DNA from: Rhodovastum atsumiense
Lineage (GTDB): Bacteria; Pseudomonadota; Alphaproteobacteria; Acetobacterales; Acetobacteraceae
Direction: 5' to 3'
Length of the DNA stretch: 64,000 nt
Assembly: GCF_937425535.1 (NCBI RefSeq)
Contig: NZ_OW485601.1
Location: 4,385,501-4,449,500 of the forward strand
Shown: piece by piece, positions 63,529-64,000 of the stretch
How positions within the stretch are numbered: the stretch's first letter is position 1
Layout of the letters: each line of letters begins with the position of its first letter
Notes under the pieces: generated by a model
The model's input: the letters and a program-made list of their open reading frames with translations, nothing else
Told to the model about the DNA's origin: nothing
Database searches by the model: none
Program-made: the position numbers and the translations under genes

Positions 63529-64000
63529 ATGGCGACCAGGACCGATCCGCGGAAGCAGCTCAGGAATCCCTTGGACGACAACGATGACGGCACCATGCCT
63601 TCGGTGCTGGATGCGGTCGGGCCGGGGCATGTCGCGGGACAGCCGGATACGTTCGGCGGCATCATCACCTGGACCTGGTCGCTGACGCCCATCCGCACGG
63701 CGGCGCCCACGCCGACGCTGTTTCTGCAGGAAGCAGGCGACACGACGGCCATCAGCGTCAACGACCTTCACCAGGGCAGCATCGGCGATTGCTTCCTGCT
63801 CGCCTCGATCGGCGAGCTGGCGCTGTGGCATCCGGACGCGATCCAGAGGATGATCCACGGCAACGCCAACGGCACCGAGACAGTCACGCTCTACCGGCCC
63901 CTGAGCAGCGGCGCGTCCCAGGCCGTGGCGGTCACGGTGACCAACAGCTTCCCGTCCTATTCGGTCAACAACGGCACAAACCAGTGTGTGGCCAACGGGA
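63529..64000 (+). CDS. Calpain-type (C2) cysteine protease, 3' end outside the window
   Basis: Partial gene open to the end of the window; 157 residues are visible. After about 75 residues of N-terminal segment comes the calpain catalytic start: DLHQGSIGDCFLLASIGELA, with the nucleophile Cys at residue 88 (codon 63790-63792) and the oxyanion Gln at 82. This matches the QGxxGDCxxLA pattern of family C2 peptidases. The His and Asn of the triad would lie beyond the edge. An in-frame stop at 63511 fixes the start region; ATG 63529 is the first start and its ribosome-binding site is weak. No signal peptide is seen, though bacterial members are often exported by type I systems. Role unknown. Confidence 0.8.
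   Translation, partial: MATRTDPRKQLRNPLDDNDDGTMPSVLDAVGPGHVAGQPDTFGGIITWTWSLTPIRTAAPTPTLFLQEAGDTTAISVNDLHQGSIGDCFLLASIGELALWHPDAIQRMIHGNANGTETVTLYRPLSSGASQAVAVTVTNSFPSYSVNNGTNQCVANG

Noticed and set aside
63432-63858. Minus-strand frames opposite the calpain-like gene.
   Set aside because: The plus strand carries a clear catalytic motif; the opposite frames do not.

Overview
The window is high-GC DNA (close to 70% in most coding regions, much lower in several intergenic gaps). Gene density, GTG and TTG starts, four-base start/stop overlaps and the gene families present suggest an alphaproteobacterium of the Acetobacteraceae / Rhodospirillales type. That placement is inferred; there is no rRNA or other marker gene to fix it. 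I found no tRNA, rRNA, CRISPR array, intact transposase or prophage.

Region 1 (1-12.2 kb) is a signalling block. It holds three GGDEF-EAL proteins, one behind a periplasmic solute-binding protein and one behind a FIST sensor protein, and an Aer-like PAS receptor with methyl-accepting and PilZ domains. Region 2 (12.5-15.6 kb) is a reduced curli-type locus: CsgF, CsgG, a 387-residue curlin-like repeat protein and an unknown secreted protein. No csgE or csgD is visible. Region 3 (15.7-23.1 kb) has a HAMP/MCP/PilZ receptor, a YfiR-like periplasmic protein coupled to a TonB-dependent receptor, a Cache-domain receptor and a META-domain protein. Region 4 (23.2-27.3 kb) is a lower-GC AraC-FUSC-DUF1656-HlyD efflux module that looks acquired. 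Region 5 (27.3-32.1 kb) is a tandem pair of paralogous membrane GGDEF-EAL proteins.

Region 6 (32.6-37.6 kb) is a D-galactonate catabolic operon: IclR regulator, dgoK, dgoA, dgoD and an MFS transporter. Region 7 (37.6-46.1 kb) is a tightly overlapping six-gene minus-strand operon: phosphonoacetate hydrolase, a second alkaline-phosphatase-superfamily enzyme, and a family-5 ABC importer. A LysR regulator is divergent from it. Region 8 (46.2-55.5 kb) is mixed metabolism and envelope: AI-2E family permease, HAF-repeat protein, epoxide hydrolase, PPK2, a lactonase-type beta-propeller, and an overlapping DUF3300/DUF2950 pair. Region 9 (55.5-64 kb) has a second Aer-like PAS-MCP-PilZ receptor, a large CoA-transferase, a wrecked third Aer-like copy and, at the edge, the start of a calpain-type cysteine protease.

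The unifying theme is c-di-GMP signalling tied to chemotaxis and surface structures. There are five GGDEF-EAL proteins, three chemoreceptors ending in PilZ domains, a YfiR-like protein and a curli-type export locus in 64 kb. A family of multi-hairpin intergenic repeats (37.6, 46.1 and 60.8 kb) punctuates the region; one copy encodes the C-terminus of an ABC ATPase.
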